Assembly (NCBI RefSeq): GCF_001625215.2
Contig: NC_030387.2
Coordinates: 35,983,606 to 36,047,605, forward strand
Length of the DNA: 64,000 nucleotides
Reading direction: 5' to 3'
Source: Daucus carota subsp. sativus
Lineage: Eukaryota; Streptophyta; Magnoliopsida; Apiales; Apiaceae
Position 1 is the stretch's first letter, and every line of letters starts with the position of its first letter. The notes under the pieces are model-generated. The model saw only the letters and a list, made by a program, of their open reading frames with translations. It did not search any database and was not told the DNA's origin. Position numbers and translations under genes: made by a program. Positions 60,681 through 64,000 of this stretch are shown here, piece by piece.

Positions 60681-63600
60681 TATGATGCTTCACAATAATC
60701 CCACATAATTTACAAGGGAGTGAAAGGAAAGAAAGGGGGAGAAAAAAATGAGATGGGGAGATTGTATATACAAAGAAAAGGGGTTCAGGGTTCATGCCAT
60801 GTGATGGAGAAAAATGTATATTATTATTGAGTGAGAAGAGCAAGCAGGCCAGGGAGACACAGCTCACCAAAGACCAAACATCTTTACCAATATTCTCTGC
60901 TCAGGCCTTTAAGAGTTGTTTAGTTGTCAAGTATTATTAATGTTATTTTTTTTTTTCCTTTTTTATGAGAACCAAACAAGATTTAGCCTGAATAACATGA
61001 TTTAATGCAGATCTTAATTAAACACATTTAGAAATTAAGTAATCGGATAAATGTGAAGGACCATAGCATCTCTGTACCTCATGTGGAGCACAATAGCTTC
61101 AATGTTTGCTAGACTTGGAGTTGTTGATATTAAGAAGATGTTAAATAAATAAGATTCTGGTATTATTCTAGGCTGCCATTAGCTGTTGATTAAAAAAGAA
61201 CTTGCTGTTCTGGAAACTTTGAAAAAATTAAAACCCTTTTATGAATTTTTCCATGCTATGTTTTTGCATGGGAAGCTTGAGCTAGATAGCTGTAGAGGTA
61301 CCAAATGGAGCTTGCAAATAACTAGAAAAGTAATGTTATCGTGAAATATGTATTGTGTGTTGTATATCAGTATATTTTGTTGTCAATTTATAGGTGTGAT
61401 CATGGCAAACTAATTTTTCATGGTCGCGGTTTAAGAAATGGACCCATGGAGTGGGTAATCCATGGAAAAACGAGGCAATGTAGTTAAGTGTTAATGTGAC
61501 ATGTATCTTATCATGTTTCGAATCAAATTAATTAATTTGGTGGGAATCCATTATTTCTTCTTTATTTTATAGATATGTTAGTCTTAACACGGCCAAGTAT
61601 ATAATTTGTAATTTATTAATTATTTATAATATTATTTTATTAATATTTAGTTATTAATGGATTTAATTTTAGTTAAATTATATTAATCAACTGATTATAT
61701 TTTCTCATAAAAATTTAGCTTTTAGCATTTATTATCTATTTTATCAATATTTTTCTATTATTAATATGTGATAATTTATTATTTAATTAATTTTAAATCA
61801 AATTTTTCATATTTTATATATATCTTCATATGTATTAAAAAGATATTTATCATGTAACAAATTATAATTAAAAAGAATTACGTAATGGTTGGTGTTTGTA
61901 TAATTTTAAACTTAGTTTTCATTATTATTAAACTCTTAGATATGATTACAAATATTTATTTTGCTGAACTTGTATATACTTGAGAATTGAGATAAAGTAT
62001 ATCGCCATACACAATTATATGTTCTTTATATGTGCGTAAGCGCCAACAACAGAAAAGAATAATAGATGAATATTATATAATTAAATATATCAATTTTAGT
62101 CGACATCTTATTCCAATATTTTCATGTTTCTTGTGTCTCTTTAACATATCTGATCTTAGAAATATATATTTTATTCTAAAAACATTTCTTAAAAATTATG
62201 AATAAAGTTGTGACCGGTGAATGCATTTATAGGAGTCGGGGAACAAAGATATAGAGGACGCTGGGTGAGCTTAAAATAGATGCTTTTTGATTAAAATAAA
62301 AAATTGGAGGACATGATAGAGACAAGTTAAGAATAATAAGTAATTAAAGTGTTTTGGAAAGAAGCAGAGTTCCTAATATAAAATTAGTATTTCTGATTTT
62401 TTATAAGTGTTTTCAGAATTTTTACACAAACTGTACAAATAAATGTTTTAATTTATAAATTCAGAACCCGGGCTGTAAACTAACGCCCCATGATGTGCTC
62501 AGGAGTCAGGGATGGATGCATTTACAGAGTTTCCGCATTGATATGCCTGAGGCCTGAGGGAACCATTTATTGACATTCTACTGCTAGTTTAAGTACCCAA
62601 AATATGCAACCATTTCCACCGCTCATTCCTAAAATTACGACATTGCGTACAGCCTATTGAATTTGGACCACCACTAGTTAAAGCTTCGTACAGACTTCTT
62701 TATATTTGTAGAGTCATTTTTTGTACATATTTACTATAGAATTTATATCAACACTGCTATATTATCATTGAATGTGTGCATCTCGCTATCTCAGTTTTTC
62801 CATTTCACTTTCTGACCGGAATGGCATGGGGTGTTAATTCTTAGGTCCACCTGCAACAACTCCACCACCTTTGAGTATTTCACGTATGATTTGTAGTTAA
62901 GTTGGCTTGGACATGCATATAGATGTATGAGTGGGAGTATTCTTGAATGGACAACCTGGCTACAAAGATGGGAATCTAATGAAATTAGTATTTAATCATT
63001 AGCCTCCTCATACTTTCTATCCTTACTTTATGTGTTGGCAGCTTTATCGACCTCATTTTACAATATTTTAATAACAATGTATCATTCTATGAATAATATT
63101 TACAATATTTAATATAGAAACTATTATGTGTAATTTTATTATTTACATTAATAATACATTTATTATTATTTGTTATGTTGAGCTTGTATTCTCTTAAGAA
63201 TATATTTTTGGAATGGACAAGTTAGTGTTTATGCATTTAGTATTTTTGATAGTCGAAATCTCATATTAATAATAATTTGGTCATGTTTTATATTATAGAA
63301 AAGCTGAGCTTTTTTTGGAAAAAATATAATATGGTCGACTGGTTCTATGAAATATAAGAATAATATCCAGTTATTAATTCGAGAACGGGATTAATTTGAT
63401 CATATATTCTATTCACCCATACGAGGGGCGTGTACAAAATACAATGTCGACGGAGAAAAAACACCTATTCGGATTTGATTACGGGAGTGAAAGGGCGGAA
63501 ATTATTAGGTCGCACAATGAAATTAATCATAATCCAACTAATGATATCGCTTCGAGTGCGCAGTGGGCACCGATCTATGCTAGAGTGAATCATTTCAGGA

Positions 63601-64000
63601 TCAAGCTTGGCCTGTGAGCATTGACCAATGATGATGATAATATCCTTGAAATTTGAAATTATTTCACATACACTCCCAATTATTTAAGCGCATTATCAGA
63701 ATATAAGTAGCAACTTCAAGTGTCGGTCACTTCCAAAAGTATATATAGAGAAAAAGTTTCAATTTTTATTGATGAGCCTGCAAGCCTTGTCTATTGGTTT
63801 TGCGTTGTGGTGTACGTAGTGCATACTCTGGAGCAGTTCCTATCAGCATGCATGCTTCACGTTTAACAAATCGAAACATGTTATTTTTGAAGTTTTACAC
63901 ATTTTCATTTCAATTTCTTTTCGATTAACGGTATTTATGCAGGAGGGAACGGGAATCCGATTCTTCAATCTATATCTGTACCTTTTCATAATATATATTT
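60681..64000. other. RLK promoter and terminal gene-free region
   Basis: The first part is the RLK leader and promoter, with a TATA-like tatatac near 60765. The rest is AT-rich, with a second copy of the dispersed repeat at about 62270-62465. A 73-codon frame at 63396-63617 has no recognised domain. Nothing else is supported. Confidence 0.45.
62270..62465. repeat. Dispersed repeat, copy 2
   Basis: Same order and orientation of blocks as the copy at 45738-45965 (aaaataaaaaa, caagttaaga, taattaaagtgtttt, ttttataagtgtttt, tttttacacaaac, then aatttataaa.tcagaa), with many substitutions. It lacks the GGGGCCGTTTGGG start, so it is older or truncated. Confidence 0.5.

Noticed and set aside
63396..63617. 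73-codon + strand frame
   Set aside because: No domain, no clear promoter or splice partner, and near the window edge.
1..64000. CRISPR arrays, operons, bacterial elements and organellar inserts
   Set aside because: Nothing of this kind was seen. Repeats here are eukaryotic transposon ends or simple tandem repeats, and every gene has plant nuclear features.

Overview
The window is nuclear DNA from a dicot plant. Genes are split by GT-AG introns, intergenic DNA is AT-rich, and all recognisable proteins are plant families. Sequence alone does not fix the species; an asterid such as an Apiaceae relative is plausible but unproven.

Layout. A 25-exon kinesin-4 gene on + (533-12413, KIN4B-like) is followed by a small acidic unknown protein on - (12683-13009) and an atypical LRR receptor kinase on - (13969-16516). 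Next come the xylan glycosyltransferase IRX14 on + (19119-23970), an intronless F-box/LRR protein of the SKIP2/VFB type on - (28017-29621), and a 5'-truncated LINE retrotransposon on + (36124-40091). Then follow a D3-type cyclin on + (42553-43992), a solo LTR (47585-48079), a 79-residue two-exon unknown protein on - (48864-49205), the microtubule plus-end protein EB1C on - (49869-52907), a B3-domain protein on + (54423-55615) and a second LRR receptor kinase with pseudokinase features on - (57766-60680). The last 3.3 kb holds no convincing gene.

The gene order (LRR-RLK, IRX14, SKIP2/VFB, CYCD3, EB1C, LRR-RLK) is, from memory of Arabidopsis loci, the order at the end of Arabidopsis chromosome 5 (At5g67200 to At5g67280). 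The kinesin next to the first RLK matches the duplicated chromosome 3 segment (At3g50230/At3g50240, with VFB2 and CYCD3;3 nearby). The window therefore looks like one conserved block from which both Arabidopsis segments descend. Its functions centre on cell-wall building, microtubules and cell division, but the genes are independently transcribed and are not an operon.

Mobile DNA is abundant and often intact at its ends: a LINE with target duplication and poly(A) tail, a solo LTR with a 5-bp duplication, two Mutator-like non-autonomous elements with near-perfect 9-bp duplications, several small inverted-repeat elements with 3-bp duplications, and large foldbacks inside introns. The least expected signal is a set of four 15-19 bp micro-insertions. 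Each is little more than a poly(A) tail preceded by a few bases (three times ending GTC) and is flanked by 15-20 bp direct repeats. They look like extreme 5' truncations of retrotransposon insertions.
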